Part shown: positions 46,024-54,665 of the stretch, piece after piece | How the letters are laid out: each line of letters opens with the position of its first letter | Numbering within the stretch: the first letter of the stretch is position 1 | Assembly: GCF_031458175.1 (NCBI RefSeq) | Contig: NZ_JAVDXX010000001.1 | Location: 992,001-1,056,000 of the forward strand | DNA length: 64,000 nucleotides | Direction of reading: 5' to 3' | Origin: Pseudoglutamicibacter albus | GTDB taxonomy: Bacteria > Actinomycetota > Actinomycetes > Actinomycetales > Micrococcaceae | The notes under the pieces: model-generated | Told to the model about the DNA's origin: nothing | Database searches by the model: none | The model's input: the letters and a program-made list of their open reading frames with translations, nothing else | Position numbers and translations under genes: made by a program

Positions 46024-46454
46024 GCCCCTGCCACCTCACGGTAGTGCTCAACCGTTGTTGGCTCAGTAGCGTCCGGTGGCCACACGATCCCCAGAACATC
46101 AACCCGGGTATCGACACCGCGTAGAGCGAGGCCGGCTGTATTCTCTCCGGTCCGGGCATACTCCCAGATGAGTCTTTGCAACCGCTCAAACTTAGGTCCG
46201 GTAATAGCTTCTGCCGGTAGACCGTAGCCGGTACCGGAACGCGTCTTGACCTCGAGCGCCACGAGCTCGTGTGTGTTGAGGTCTAGCCCGACGATGTCCA
46301 GCTCACCGCGGGTCCCGCGCCAGTTCCGTTCAAGAACGAAGATCCCGTTGTTCTGACACCACCCCGCCGCGAATTCTTCGCCGCGTTGCCCCAGCTCTAT
46401 TCGCCGCCGCACCTTCTCGGCTACGCGGTCTGTCCCGCTGTTCGTCGATGCCAT
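46020..46454 (-). CDS. yraN: UPF0102 family endonuclease-fold protein (YraN)
   Basis: A 144-residue protein of the UPF0102/YraN family with a PD-(D/E)xK nuclease fold. GQRGEEFAAGW, RNWRGTRGELDIVGLD and LVALEVKTR hold the Glu, Asp and E-x-K active-site set. Activity and role are not established. It always precedes comM-dprA in actinobacteria, so DNA processing is inferred. ATG 46454 has GGAGG 5 nt upstream. First gene of yraN-comM-dprA. Confidence 0.9.
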   Translation of the reverse strand: MASTNSGTDRVAEKVRRRIELGQRGEEFAAGWCQNNGIFVLERNWRGTRGELDIVGLDLNTHELVALEVKTRSGTGYGLPAEAITGPKFERLQRLIWEYARTGENTAGLALRGVDTRVDVLGIVWPPDATEPTTVEHYREVAGA

Positions 46455-46580
46455 GTTTCCTCCACTGGATGAGCTTGTGTACTCATCTCAGCGTGGAAAG
46501 CACTCCCGGTAGCCTCTGCGTAGAAAAATGTGGATAGAACCCGAGAATCAGAAGCTTGTGGAAAGGCGTTAAGGGCTCAG

Positions 46581-46901
46581 TTATGGACCCGGGACGTCAT
46601 CGCCTTTGAAGAGGTCAGGCTTGGAAAGTTCTTCAATGTTGACGTCTTTGAACGTGATGACCTTCACGGATTTCACGAATCGTTGCGGCCTGTACACGTC
46701 CCACACCCACGCGTCACTCAGCGTGAGCGAGAAATAGATTTCCCCGTTGGACGTCAGGGTTTCCAATTCGACGTGGTTCGCTAGATAGAACCTACGTTCC
46801 GTCTCTACTACGTAGGAGAACAGCCCTACAACGTCACGGTATTCACGGTAGAGGTTCAGCTCCGCTTGGGTCTCGAAGCGTTCGATGTCCTCATCACTCA
46901 T
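46581..46901 (-). CDS. DUF2469 family protein
   Basis: A 106-residue acidic protein of the actinobacteria-specific DUF2469 family. The signature LNLYREYRDVVGLFSYVVETERRFYLANHVEL is nearly invariant in relatives, as is the closing EELSKPDLFK. The function is unknown. ATG 46901 has an AAGGGGG ribosome site. It lies 21 nt after rnhB on the same strand and 126 nt before yraN, consistent with a lepB-rnhB-DUF2469 transcript. Confidence 0.93.
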   Translation of the reverse strand: MSDEDIERFETQAELNLYREYRDVVGLFSYVVETERRFYLANHVELETLTSNGEIYFSLTLSDAWVWDVYRPQRFVKSVKVITFKDVNIEELSKPDLFKGDDVPGP

Positions 46902-46922
46902 GGGCTTGGTCCCCCTTCCTTG

Positions 46923-47678
46923 TCACAGTAGCTTCCATGTGCGCCGGTGGGCCTCAGTTGCTCCGTGTTCGCGGATTGCGGCCCTGTGCTGTGCCGAGCC
47001 GTATCCTTTATTCGATTCCCACCCGTAGGCGGGGTGAGTTTGCGATAGTTCTACCATGACACTATCGCGGTGCGTCTTCGCCATGATGCTCGCGGCCGCG
47101 ACGGATGCGCAGTCACGGTCGGCCTTGGGACGGGTTATCACACGCGGTAAGTCCACACTTGCTTCTGCTGGCGCGGCATCCGCTGCTTCCGCATCAAGCC
47201 CGAGGTCTGATCCGTCAGAATCTAATGCCCTGGACGCTAGAGCGCTGAACAGGTCTGGCTCCGGGGTGCTCAGCCAGTCATGCACCCCATCCAATAAGAC
47301 CACGACGGGCGCCTTAGCCTCCGATGCTCGTTCGCTGAGTCTTTCGCTGGCTTCCCTATAGGCTCGCTGGCCGGCAAGCCTGAGTGCTGCCACGATCCCG
47401 AGCCGGTCGATCTCGCTAGGGCTTGCGCTGCCCACACCCCAGGATACGACCCAGTCCTGAATCAACGGCACAAGCGCTTGACGCAACGCGGGCGAGACGT
47501 CTTTGGAATCTCCGAGCCCTACCGGCTGGTCGCTACATTCGTGCGGGGCAACGAAACTCACCCCAACGGTAACGGGACCTGCAAGTGCCCCGCGGCCCAC
47601 CTCGTCGACGGCTGCGATGATCTGGCCGGCACCCACCAAACCTTGTTCAACGGTGAGGTCCGGGACGTGTCCGCTCAT
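46923..47678 (-). CDS. rnhB: ribonuclease HII
   Basis: Cleaves RNA in RNA-DNA hybrids and single ribonucleotides in DNA. 251 residues from ATG 47678. Asp25 and Glu26 (AVDEVGRGALAGPV) start the active site, VVLLDGVHDWL gives another Asp, and KADRDCASVAAASIMAKTHRD the last. An insert of about 35 residues near 130-165 is Ala/Ser/Asp rich. The chosen start lies 13 nt after the lepB stop; the frame is open upstream inside lepB but without a ribosome site. Confidence 0.92.
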   Translation of the reverse strand: MSGHVPDLTVEQGLVGAGQIIAAVDEVGRGALAGPVTVGVSFVAPHECSDQPVGLGDSKDVSPALRQALVPLIQDWVVSWGVGSASPSEIDRLGIVAALRLAGQRAYREASERLSERASEAKAPVVVLLDGVHDWLSTPEPDLFSALASRALDSDGSDLGLDAEAADAAPAEASVDLPRVITRPKADRDCASVAAASIMAKTHRDSVMVELSQTHPAYGWESNKGYGSAQHRAAIREHGATEAHRRTWKLL

Positions 47679-47691
47679 TCGACCAGTCCTA

Positions 47692-48441
47692 TCACTCGCC
47701 TTGAGGTTCGCGGTCCGGGACCGCATCGAACGCGCCTTCAGGGTTCGCTACACCACTCCAACGGTCTAGGGGCCACGCGATGAAGTCAGCGCGCCCCACC
47801 ACGGACTCCATTGACACCATCCCGTTGTCCTTGTCCTGGTGGTAGCGGGAGTCCCCCGAATCGGAGCGGTGGTCCCCCATAACCCAGAGTTTGTCTTTCG
47901 GAACAGTGACTTTGAATTCCGTTGCCGAGGGGGCGTCACCCGGATACAGGTACGGCTCGCTGATCTCAACCCCGTTGACTGAGATCTTCCCGTTCGCTGT
48001 GCAGCATTCGACCGTGTCACCCGGGAGGCCGATGATGCGTTTAATCAGGTGCTGGGTGCTGTCATCTGGACGCAAACCCAAAAACGTCAGGGTTTTCTCG
48101 AAGCCGTTGGGCTGTGCGCTGTGGTCCAGTGGCGGCAACCAGTGCTCGTCATCCTTGAACACGATGACGTTGCCTCGTTCGAGTGTGAACAGCTTTGGGA
48201 ACAGTTGATTCACGAACACACGGTCGTTGACCATCAGCGTGTTCTGCATCGAGGTTGAGGGGATGACGAACGCTCTGAACAGGAAGGTTTTGACCACAAC
48301 AGAGACCGCTAGCGCGATCACAACGGTCAACAGGATCTCCTTGATGGAAGCCCAGGCGCCACGTTTCTTATGCTCAGCATGCTCGGACTTCTCGGTCTTC
48401 GCGTGGCTGTGCCCGTGGGCGTCGTCATTGTGTTTCTGCAC
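47692..48441 (-). CDS. lepB: signal peptidase I
   Basis: Membrane-bound serine protease that removes Sec/Tat signal peptides on the outer face. 249 residues. A His/Lys/Glu-rich cytoplasmic lead of 30 residues precedes one membrane helix (about 33-55). The nucleophile Ser64 lies in IPSTSMQNTL and the general base Lys134 in HLIKRIIGLPGD; GDHRSDSGDSR is box E. GTG 48441 is preferred, with TGAGGA 8 nt upstream, because ATG 48474 has no ribosome site. It is 117 nt downstream of rplS. Confidence 0.93.
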   Translation of the reverse strand: MQKHNDDAHGHSHAKTEKSEHAEHKKRGAWASIKEILLTVVIALAVSVVVKTFLFRAFVIPSTSMQNTLMVNDRVFVNQLFPKLFTLERGNVIVFKDDEHWLPPLDHSAQPNGFEKTLTFLGLRPDDSTQHLIKRIIGLPGDTVECCTANGKISVNGVEISEPYLYPGDAPSATEFKVTVPKDKLWVMGDHRSDSGDSRYHQDKDNGMVSMESVVGRADFIAWPLDRWSGVANPEGAFDAVPDREPQGE

Positions 48442-48477
48442 AGGAATTTTCCTCAATACTGATGCGTATGACATGAA

Positions 48478-48518
48478 GCAGGCGCCACCCCCACAAAGCG
48501 TGCGGGGATAGCGCCTGC
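48478..48518 (-). terminator. stem-loop after rplS
   Basis: Arms GCAGGCGC (48478-48485) and GCGCCTGC (48511-48518) with further C/G pairing inside, downstream of rplS on the minus strand, and a second hairpin at 48522-48539. No strong U run. Confidence 0.55.
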
Positions 48519-48558
48519 CGGGTGCTCCGAGAGGAGCACAGAAGTCAGTAAGCCGCGC

Positions 48559-48912
48559 TTACTTCGCGCCCTCGCGCTTCTCGCGGATGCGAGCAGCCTT
48601 ACCGTGGCGGTCGCGCATGTAGTACAGCTTGGCGCGGCGGACGTCACCACGGGACACGACCTCGATCTTGTCGATGACCGGGGAGTGCACAGGGAAGGTA
48701 CGCTCGACACCTACGCCGAAGGAAACCTTACGAACCTTGAAGGTTTCGCGAACGCCGCCACCCTGGCGTGCCAAGACGTAGCCCTGGAACACCTGAATAC
48801 GGGAGTTCTTACCTTCAATAATGTTCACGTGAACCTTGACGGTGTCGCCCGGAGCGAAATCCGGGATGTCATCGCGAAGGCTCTTGGCGTCGACAGAATC
48901 AAGAAGATTCAT
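48559..48912 (-). CDS. rplS: 50S ribosomal protein L19
   Basis: Large-subunit ribosomal protein at the subunit interface, 117 residues. Family marks are [57 protein letters not shown] and [19 protein letters not shown] 48912 has GGAG 7 nt upstream; the open frame to 48960 is not used. A -35/-10 pair lies about 170 nt upstream, so it has its own promoter in addition to any read-through from trmD. Confidence 0.96.
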   Translation of the reverse strand: MNLLDSVDAKSLRDDIPDFAPGDTVKVHVNIIEGKNSRIQVFQGYVLARQGGGVRETFKVRKVSFGVGVERTFPVHSPVIDKIEVVSRGDVRRAKLYYMRDRHGKAARIREKREGAK

Positions 48913-49081
48913 TGTTTTCTCCACATGGAACCGGCCGCAGGTCCGTGAGCCATGATGCATATGGGCGTTACTCTCTGGTGGAGTTCGCCGATATTCCCGG
49001 TTCGCTCAACCGAACCGGACCCGACCGTGTTCACACATGACCCCTGCGGCAGTCATGCATGCGGTGGGTGACAACTTCCTT

Positions 49082-49110
49082 ATTCTAACGTAGTTGCTAC
49101 TCGATGTCAG
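49082..49110 (-). promoter_or_regulatory. promoter for rplS
   Basis: On the minus strand CTGACA (49105-49110) and TAGAAT (49082-49087) are 17 nt apart, close to the housekeeping sigma consensus. It predicts a leader of about 160 nt for rplS that contains a small hairpin. Confidence 0.65.
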
Positions 49111-49116
49111 GTTTCC

Positions 49117-49962
49117 TCAGCGTGAAGGATGCTCACCTTGGAGGTTCCACCCTAACGACGTGAGTGTCGCTACGTCATGCTTGCTGAGCCGTGCTGTGCG
49201 TAAGTTCTCGATGAGATCTGGCCGGCGTTGACTGGTGCGTTCCAGTTGCCAGTCGCGGCGGGCGCGAGCCACTTTGCCGTGGTCTCCCGAAAGCAGAACC
49301 GCAGGAGCTTCGCGGCCTTCCCATACGGCCGGTTTGGTGTAGACGGGATATTCAAGTAACGCATCGCCAGCGACTGAATGGCTTTCTTCCACGAGCGATT
49401 CCGGATTCCCCACCATGCCTGGGACCAAACGGACCACGGCTTCGATCACGGCCATCGTCGCCACTTCCCCGCCGTTGAGGACATAATCGCCGAGCGAGAA
49501 CGGAACCACACGGAAACGCTCACGGGCCCATTCGATGACGCGCTCATCGATACCTTCGTAACGTCCGCACGCAAACACAATATGCTTCTCTTCGGCCCAC
49601 TCATGAGCAACCGGCTGCCTGAATACAGTGCCCGCGGGCGAAGGCACCAACAGCAACGGCGCGCAGGTAGCGTCGGGTTCAGCGCCTGCTTCAACCTGGC
49701 TGAGGGCCGTGTCCTGTTCATGCACCGCATCGCTGTCTCTTAGTACTTCGCTGAGCGCTTCACCCCACGGCTCAGGTTTCATGACCATGCCCGCGCCCCC
49801 ACCGTAGGGAGTATCGTCAACTGTCCTGTGGCGATCGTAAGTGTAGGTCCGCAAATCGTGGACGTGAACGTCGATCAGGCCGCGTTGTTTGGCTTTACCG
49901 ATCAGGGAGATGTCAAGGGCATCAAAGAACTCGGGGAAAATCGTGATGATGTCGATGCGCAT
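49117..49962 (-). CDS. trmD: tRNA (guanine(37)-N1)-methyltransferase
   Basis: SPOUT methyltransferase that makes m1G37 in tRNAs and prevents frameshifting. 281 residues, about 30 more than usual from an insert near 85-110. The start [30 protein letters not shown], the knot segment [28 protein letters not shown] and the C-terminal helical domain are all present. ATG 49962 has a weak ribosome site; rimM ends 62 nt upstream. It belongs to the rpsP-khpA-rimM-trmD set. Confidence 0.95.
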   Translation of the reverse strand: MRIDIITIFPEFFDALDISLIGKAKQRGLIDVHVHDLRTYTYDRHRTVDDTPYGGGAGMVMKPEPWGEALSEVLRDSDAVHEQDTALSQVEAGAEPDATCAPLLLVPSPAGTVFRQPVAHEWAEEKHIVFACGRYEGIDERVIEWARERFRVVPFSLGDYVLNGGEVATMAVIEAVVRLVPGMVGNPESLVEESHSVAGDALLEYPVYTKPAVWEGREAPAVLLSGDHGKVARARRDWQLERTSQRRPDLIENLRTARLSKHDVATLTSLGWNLQGEHPSR

Positions 49963-50024
49963 GAAAGCCTACGTCCTGTACGAATACGTCCTATTTGTTT
50001 GATGATCGCCGATGCCTCGGCGGC

Positions 50025-50528
50025 TTACTCGCGGTCCAAGTCGAGAAGCCCTGGCGGTGGTGTCGCGGTGACCACTCCGGCATCAAGGTCGATTTCGGGG
50101 ACGATCTCCTCAACTAGCGGCAACAGCGTTTCGGAGCCATCGCTCAATTCAACCTCGAGAAGGTCCTGGGCGGGACCGGTATGGAGAGCCGAAACCTTGC
50201 CGATCACCTCACCGTCTACGTGAACTTCGAGCCCGAGAAGATCGTGTTCGAACCACGCATCATCTGTGGATTCTTCGGCCTCAACATAGAGCATGGTTCC
50301 GCGCAGCTCTTCAGCCCGGTTACGGTCGTTGACTTCATCAAAGCCGAGCAGAAGAATGTGCTTATTCCACCGCGCCGATTTCACGGTGAGCGGGCCGCGC
50401 GATGCGGGTTCGGTCAGCAAACGTGTTCCGCGCGCAAAACGCGTTTCCGGATCATCCGTTAGAACCTGAACCGTGACTTCGCCTCGGATCCCGTGGGGTT
50501 TACCGATGCGGGCTACTTTAACATCCAT
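50025..50528 (-). CDS. rimM: ribosome maturation factor RimM
   Basis: Assembly factor for the 30S head that binds S19. 167 residues with an N-terminal RimM beta-barrel (VKVARIGKPHGIRGEVTVQVLTDDPE) and a C-terminal PRC-barrel (LLGLEVHVDGEVIGKVSALHTGPAQDLLEVEL, LPLVEEIVPEID). ATG 50528 is chosen from family alignment and GAGAGG upstream; the frame extends 15 codons further without support. It is 146 nt after khpA. Confidence 0.95.
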   Translation of the reverse strand: MDVKVARIGKPHGIRGEVTVQVLTDDPETRFARGTRLLTEPASRGPLTVKSARWNKHILLLGFDEVNDRNRAEELRGTMLYVEAEESTDDAWFEHDLLGLEVHVDGEVIGKVSALHTGPAQDLLEVELSDGSETLLPLVEEIVPEIDLDAGVVTATPPPGLLDLDRE

Positions 50529-50599
50529 GTGAGGCCTCTCTAGGTGGAGAGAAGATTTTGAAGAGTTGAACAACGATTGAGGTTGACGCCCCGATATGC

Positions 50600-50642
50600 G
50601 AAAGCGACCCTAGCCTGCTTGGGGTTGGCTAGGGCCGCTTTC
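50600..50642 (-). terminator. stem-loop between khpA and rimM
   Basis: Arms of about 16 bp (50600-50615 with 50626-50642, minor mismatch) downstream of khpA on the minus strand. It may attenuate transcription so that rpsP-khpA outpaces rimM-trmD. Confidence 0.6.
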
Positions 50643-50674
50643 ACAACGATGTGAGAGACGCCGATCTAACTGGG

Positions 50675-50917
50675 TTAGCGCTGACGGTCGGTGTCCACGA
50701 CGTCCACACGGACGTCATCGCCACCAGGCAGAGCACCGATAACGGCACGCAACGCTTTAGCGGTGCGGCCTTGCCGGCCGATCACACGGCCGAGGTCCTC
50801 CGGGTTGACACGAACCTGCAACACGTCATGCCGGCGTCCGTTACGACGGCGAACATCAACATCGTCCGGGTTATCTACAATCCCGGAAACCAGATGATCC
50901 AGTGCGTCTTCAAGCAT
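50675..50917 (-). CDS. khpA: KH domain RNA-binding protein KhpA
   Basis: An 80-residue single KH domain protein (YlqC/KhpA family). The GxxG loop is seen in LGRVIGRQGRTAKALR. In other Gram-positives it pairs with KhpB and binds many RNAs. ATG 50917 starts 11 nt after the rpsP stop. Always found between rpsP and rimM in this phylum. Confidence 0.94.
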   Translation of the reverse strand: MLEDALDHLVSGIVDNPDDVDVRRRNGRRHDVLQVRVNPEDLGRVIGRQGRTAKALRAVIGALPGGDDVRVDVVDTDRQR

Positions 50918-50928
50918 CAGGCTGGGCC

Positions 50929-51369
50929 TCAGGCTTCTTCAGTCTCTGCTGGCTCAGCAGCTTCCTCAGCGGCGCCTTCCGCTGGAGCTTCTTCTGCGTC
51001 AGCCTTCGACTTCTTAGGGGTAGTTGCCTCTGGCAGGATCACCGAACCCTTGTCTGGTGCAACGAACTCAGGCTTAGGCTCTGGGAGCTTAACCGAGCCT
51101 TCCTGACCCTCGATACCCTTGAACTTCTGCCAGTCACCGGTCAGCTTGAGGATCGAGAGAACACGATCCGAAGGCTGAGCGCCAACACCGAGCCAGTACT
51201 GTGCACGCTCGGACTCGACCTTGATGGTCGATGGGTTGGTCATCGGGTTATAGGTACCGATTTCCTCGATCGGACGGCCATCGCGCTTAGCGCGGCCATC
51301 GATGACGACGATACGGTAATGAGGCTGGCGGATTTTACCCATCCGCTTCAGGCGAATCTTAACGGCCAC
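50929..51369 (-). CDS. rpsP: 30S ribosomal protein S16
   Basis: Small-subunit protein of 146 residues: a standard S16 core ([20 protein letters not shown], then GTYNPM and [12 protein letters not shown]) plus a Glu/Ala-rich C-terminal extension of about 45 residues, common in actinobacteria. GTG 51369 has AGGAG 11 nt upstream and matches the family start. It heads the rpsP-khpA-rimM-trmD set. Confidence 0.95.
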   Translation of the reverse strand: MAVKIRLKRMGKIRQPHYRIVVIDGRAKRDGRPIEEIGTYNPMTNPSTIKVESERAQYWLGVGAQPSDRVLSILKLTGDWQKFKGIEGQEGSVKLPEPKPEFVAPDKGSVILPEATTPKKSKADAEEAPAEGAAEEAAEPAETEEA

Positions 51370-51656
51370 GTTAGTGGTCACTCCTGTTTCTGTTGAACGG
51401 GACGAATCCGCCAAGCTCTGGGGTAAAGCAGCAGTAAACGTCCCAAATGTCCGACGAACGCAGAGAGAGGGGGCCACGCACGCCGAGTACCCGGTCTATT
51501 ATGCCATGCGTTGGCCTCCAACGCACGCCGTGTGCGCGTGTGCCGCCGCACACTCTGACGCCGCCGTTTGACGCTCAAGCACGGATCTATCCGCCGTGCA
51601 TTCGCTTTTCGGCTACTTACATTTCTCGATTGCCGACTGGCTCTTCGCTTTACGGC
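51370..51656. other. intergenic region before rpsP
   Basis: 287 nt between the 662-residue membrane protein gene and rpsP, no gene seen. A -10-like CATAAT with the extended TGG lies on the minus strand at 51498-51503 and may drive rpsP with a leader of about 120 nt. No strong terminator for the upstream gene was found, so read-through from the ffh unit is possible. Confidence 0.5.
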
Positions 51657-53645
51657 TCACTTGCTTTTCGCTTTGCGACTCTTAGGCCACAAAGAGACGG
51701 ACAGCAGTACGAGTGCCGCACCCACGAGGGCTGTGACTCCACCGATGATCGCAAGGGTTGACAGCGACTGGTACGGAACCGACGGAAAGCTCACGACTTC
51801 GATCCCCCTCAGAACCATCAGCCCGCCCGCTACCAAGACCACGACCCCAAGGACCAACCACACGATGTGGCCGATGCGTCGAGGCTGAGTTTTGAGCTGG
51901 GTCTCGGTTGCGACCGGGGTCGTTCCCGCCGGGGTCGGCTCCGGCAGACCGGAACGAGACGTTGCCCGGCGAGGCTCCTCCGCCGCGGCTGATGTCTCAG
52001 TTGCAGCCGGAGAGTCAGTTGTAGCCGGGGACTCAGTTGTGGCCGGGGCCTCCAAGATAGCGTTGAAGTCCTGTTCAGTTTCCTCCGGTTCGGAGTCCTT
52101 GACGTCCGATCCGGCCAACTGTGATTCGAAACCGCCCAGCGACTCGTCCTTGGACTCATCCTTAGAATCAGCCAACTCTGGCTGGGTTGGATCAGGCTCT
52201 GTTGCCCCAGCGTCCGTTACTTCAGGCTCCGTTAGTTCATGTTCCGTGGCGCGAGCCTCGCTTGGTTCAGGTTCCACAAGTTCAGAGTCCGTTACTTCAG
52301 GCTCCGCCGGTTCAGACCCATCCAGTTCATACCCCGCTAGTTCAAGCTGAGCAGGGTCTTCGTCCGGCTGATCGGACTCACGCTGTTCAGTCGCCTCGAT
52401 CTCTCCGGCGGCCGTCTCCTCTGTGACTGTCTCTTCCGTGACTGCCTCTTCAGTGGCTGTCTCTTCAGCATCAGGCTCTGTTTCATCCCCGTCTTCCTCG
52501 GCAACGTGCGCCCAGGTAGATTCCGCATCTCGGCCGGAAACAGTTGCTCCCGCTGGTGAACCAACACTGCGTACAGAACCGCCATCCGGTGAGCCGCCGT
52601 CGAACAGCTCAACCCAATCCGGGTCTTCCCCTAATGCTTCAAGCATCGCGCGTGTCGCAGAATACGCTCCGTCTTCAACGGCGTGCTCGTCTTCCTCGCC
52701 AGGCATGAGCCCGTCTTCCAGAGGTGCCAACGCGCCACCTTCAGGGTCCACACCACGAACGGGCGCCTCGTTGATCGCGGTCACCAACGCATCGACACGC
52801 TTTGGCGGAAGCATCGATGCCAACGCCTTAATGTCGTCTTCGCTCAGCGGCGCAAAATCTTCCTCGAGCCTCAACAAGAGCGAAGCCGCCTCAGAGCCTG
52901 CCGGGCGATACATTTCTGGCAATACGATCGGGCGGCAACGAGCCCCCGCATACGTATTGATCAGCGGAGTGTTCCGGGCGGCACGGCGACGACGTGTCAC
53001 GGGTTCGTTGCCTTCATCAGACGGGCCCCACAGCACGACATCAACGCGGCCAGCGTATTCCCTGATAGAGGAGGAAAGCTTGGAGGCCCCCGGCATGATC
53101 AACATCGTAGGGTCGGAAGGCGCGGAGTCCAACGCGACAACCGTGCGTTCCCCTTCCGACATCCAACCTGAAACGTCACTTCGGTCGAGTGCTTCTTCGA
53201 CTGCATCCGGGCTGACGGTATCCACCAACAGAATCGAGGTGATCCGCTCTTCAAGCACGCCTGCGATCTGGCGGTCGCTGAACTCTTTCGGAGACGCCAA
53301 AACAGCGAAATCCCCCGATGCGGGGTCACCGTTGACGATAACGGCGCCGGTGCTCTCGTGAAGCTTCGCAGCGAACTCTTCGCCTCCAAGGCTGGGCTCA
53401 ATAGCTCCGTCAGCTTGGGCGGTCAACACCCGTGTTTCGCGCATCGGCAAAACCAGTTCAACAGCCAAGCCGCGGCGTGTTGGGCGGCCAGGACCCATGA
53501 GGCCAATAATCTTGCGTTGCGTCAAGATCTGCGTGAGACCGTCAACGCGTTCTTGCTGGCCCACCGGGTCAGTCACCGGCCACGCAACAGTCACACGCCA
53601 TACAGTCTGGCGCTCCGACTCCAAAGATGTGTTCGAGGCGATCAC
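51657..53645 (-). CDS. uncharacterised acidic membrane protein, SRP operon
   Basis: Not recognised. 662 residues in three parts. Residues 1-300 are a globular alpha/beta region without signal peptide. Residues 300-560 are acidic and of low complexity, rich in Glu, Thr, Pro and Ser. A C-terminal hairpin of two membrane helices (about 595-622 and 628-652) ends in a basic tail. LGEDPDW at 338-344 resembles LGQDPKW in the upstream gene. The GTG start overlaps that gene's stop by 4 nt (GTGA), so translation is coupled. The soluble part probably faces the cytoplasm. Function unknown. Confidence 0.75.
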   Translation of the reverse strand: MIASNTSLESERQTVWRVTVAWPVTDPVGQQERVDGLTQILTQRKIIGLMGPGRPTRRGLAVELVLPMRETRVLTAQADGAIEPSLGGEEFAAKLHESTGAVIVNGDPASGDFAVLASPKEFSDRQIAGVLEERITSILLVDTVSPDAVEEALDRSDVSGWMSEGERTVVALDSAPSDPTMLIMPGASKLSSSIREYAGRVDVVLWGPSDEGNEPVTRRRRAARNTPLINTYAGARCRPIVLPEMYRPAGSEAASLLLRLEEDFAPLSEDDIKALASMLPPKRVDALVTAINEAPVRGVDPEGGALAPLEDGLMPGEEDEHAVEDGAYSATRAMLEALGEDPDWVELFDGGSPDGGSVRSVGSPAGATVSGRDAESTWAHVAEEDGDETEPDAEETATEEAVTEETVTEETAAGEIEATEQRESDQPDEDPAQLELAGYELDGSEPAEPEVTDSELVEPEPSEARATEHELTEPEVTDAGATEPDPTQPELADSKDESKDESLGGFESQLAGSDVKDSEPEETEQDFNAILEAPATTESPATTDSPAATETSAAAEEPRRATSRSGLPEPTPAGTTPVATETQLKTQPRRIGHIVWLVLGVVVLVAGGLMVLRGIEVVSFPSVPYQSLSTLAIIGGVTALVGAALVLLSVSLWPKSRKAKSK

Positions 53646-54661
53646 TGCTGATGATCCTTCCTTAGAGTTCCATCCTGCCCTTGATTACCCTGCGAGCCCC
53701 GTTGAGCCCTTTGTCTCTTAACTTTGATGCCAGACACGGCCGCAATCAAGCCTGCCACGGCATCCAGACCCAAAACGAAAGCAACAATGAAATTGGCTGC
53801 GCCAATTGAAAAAGGCCTCAGCACCAAACAGGCCACAGCCAGCACGACCCACAGGATCGAGAGCATGATGGCGGCAACCGGGTAGCGGCTGCGCCACGTC
53901 CCTGCACCGGGTGCCGTAACCGGCCGGTTGCGCCCCGTTGTGGCAACACTTGCGCGCGCCTGGCTGAGCGCTTCCCTGCTTGCGCGTTCGTGCTCGCTTT
54001 CATCTAGCGCCTCAACAACGCGCACACCGTCCACCTGAGTGAGTCCCAGAGCAATCGAAGCCCACTTAGGATCCTGTCCCAATAAAGTCAAGGCTTCTTC
54101 GAGCGGTTCACGCACCACGGTCGCTGCGCGCGCACTCGGCGTATCGATCGAAGCAGCAGCGAGTTCAGCCACTTCAGCCAGGTACTGAGCGGCTTGCGTC
54201 TGCGCTTGCTCACTCACCACACCGACAGACCCGAAGCGGTCTTTCACTCCGGCGTTGGAGCCGCTGTCCCATGCCAGATCTGGGGCCGATCCGGCGCGCG
54301 AATCAGCGCTCCACATCCGTAGAGAAACCACGATGCCCGTTTCAGCTCCGGGCTCCGTTGCCTCACCCAGGCCTGCGTCAGTGGCTGGTTCAGTTACAGA
54401 ACGGGCACCGGCAGGATAAGCCGAAAGCAACATCATTGCGCGAGAGCCCGCCAACAGGCTACGAGACTGCACGGAGGGAGCATCAAGCAATACGGCATCT
54501 TCAACCCAACGAGTACCTGCCCCGCCGTTCTCTGGTGTGTCCACACCGGTCAACACGGCAGGCCCTAATAAAGACACGCCATACTGTGCAGCACCCGCCG
54601 CCTGGTGTGCGGAACGATCTGCGGAACCGTCAGCAGAATCCGAGAAGTGACGCTCACTCAT
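53642..54661 (-). CDS. uncharacterised membrane protein downstream of ffh
   Basis: Not recognised. 339 residues from ATG 54661, which lies 4 nt after the ffh stop; a longer frame into ffh exists but is not credible. No signal peptide. The first 250 residues are soluble, Ala/Ser/Glu rich, with short strands near 26-40 and 108-118 and a helix at 150-172. LGQDPKW is at 194-200. Two membrane helices (about 262-281 and 286-311) and a basic Gln-rich tail close the protein. It overlaps the next gene by 4 nt, so the two form a coupled pair with shared layout. Confidence 0.75.
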   Translation of the reverse strand: MSERHFSDSADGSADRSAHQAAGAAQYGVSLLGPAVLTGVDTPENGGAGTRWVEDAVLLDAPSVQSRSLLAGSRAMMLLSAYPAGARSVTEPATDAGLGEATEPGAETGIVVSLRMWSADSRAGSAPDLAWDSGSNAGVKDRFGSVGVVSEQAQTQAAQYLAEVAELAAASIDTPSARAATVVREPLEEALTLLGQDPKWASIALGLTQVDGVRVVEALDESEHERASREALSQARASVATTGRNRPVTAPGAGTWRSRYPVAAIMLSILWVVLAVACLVLRPFSIGAANFIVAFVLGLDAVAGLIAAVSGIKVKRQRAQRGSQGNQGQDGTLRKDHQQ

Positions 54662-54665
54662 CGCT

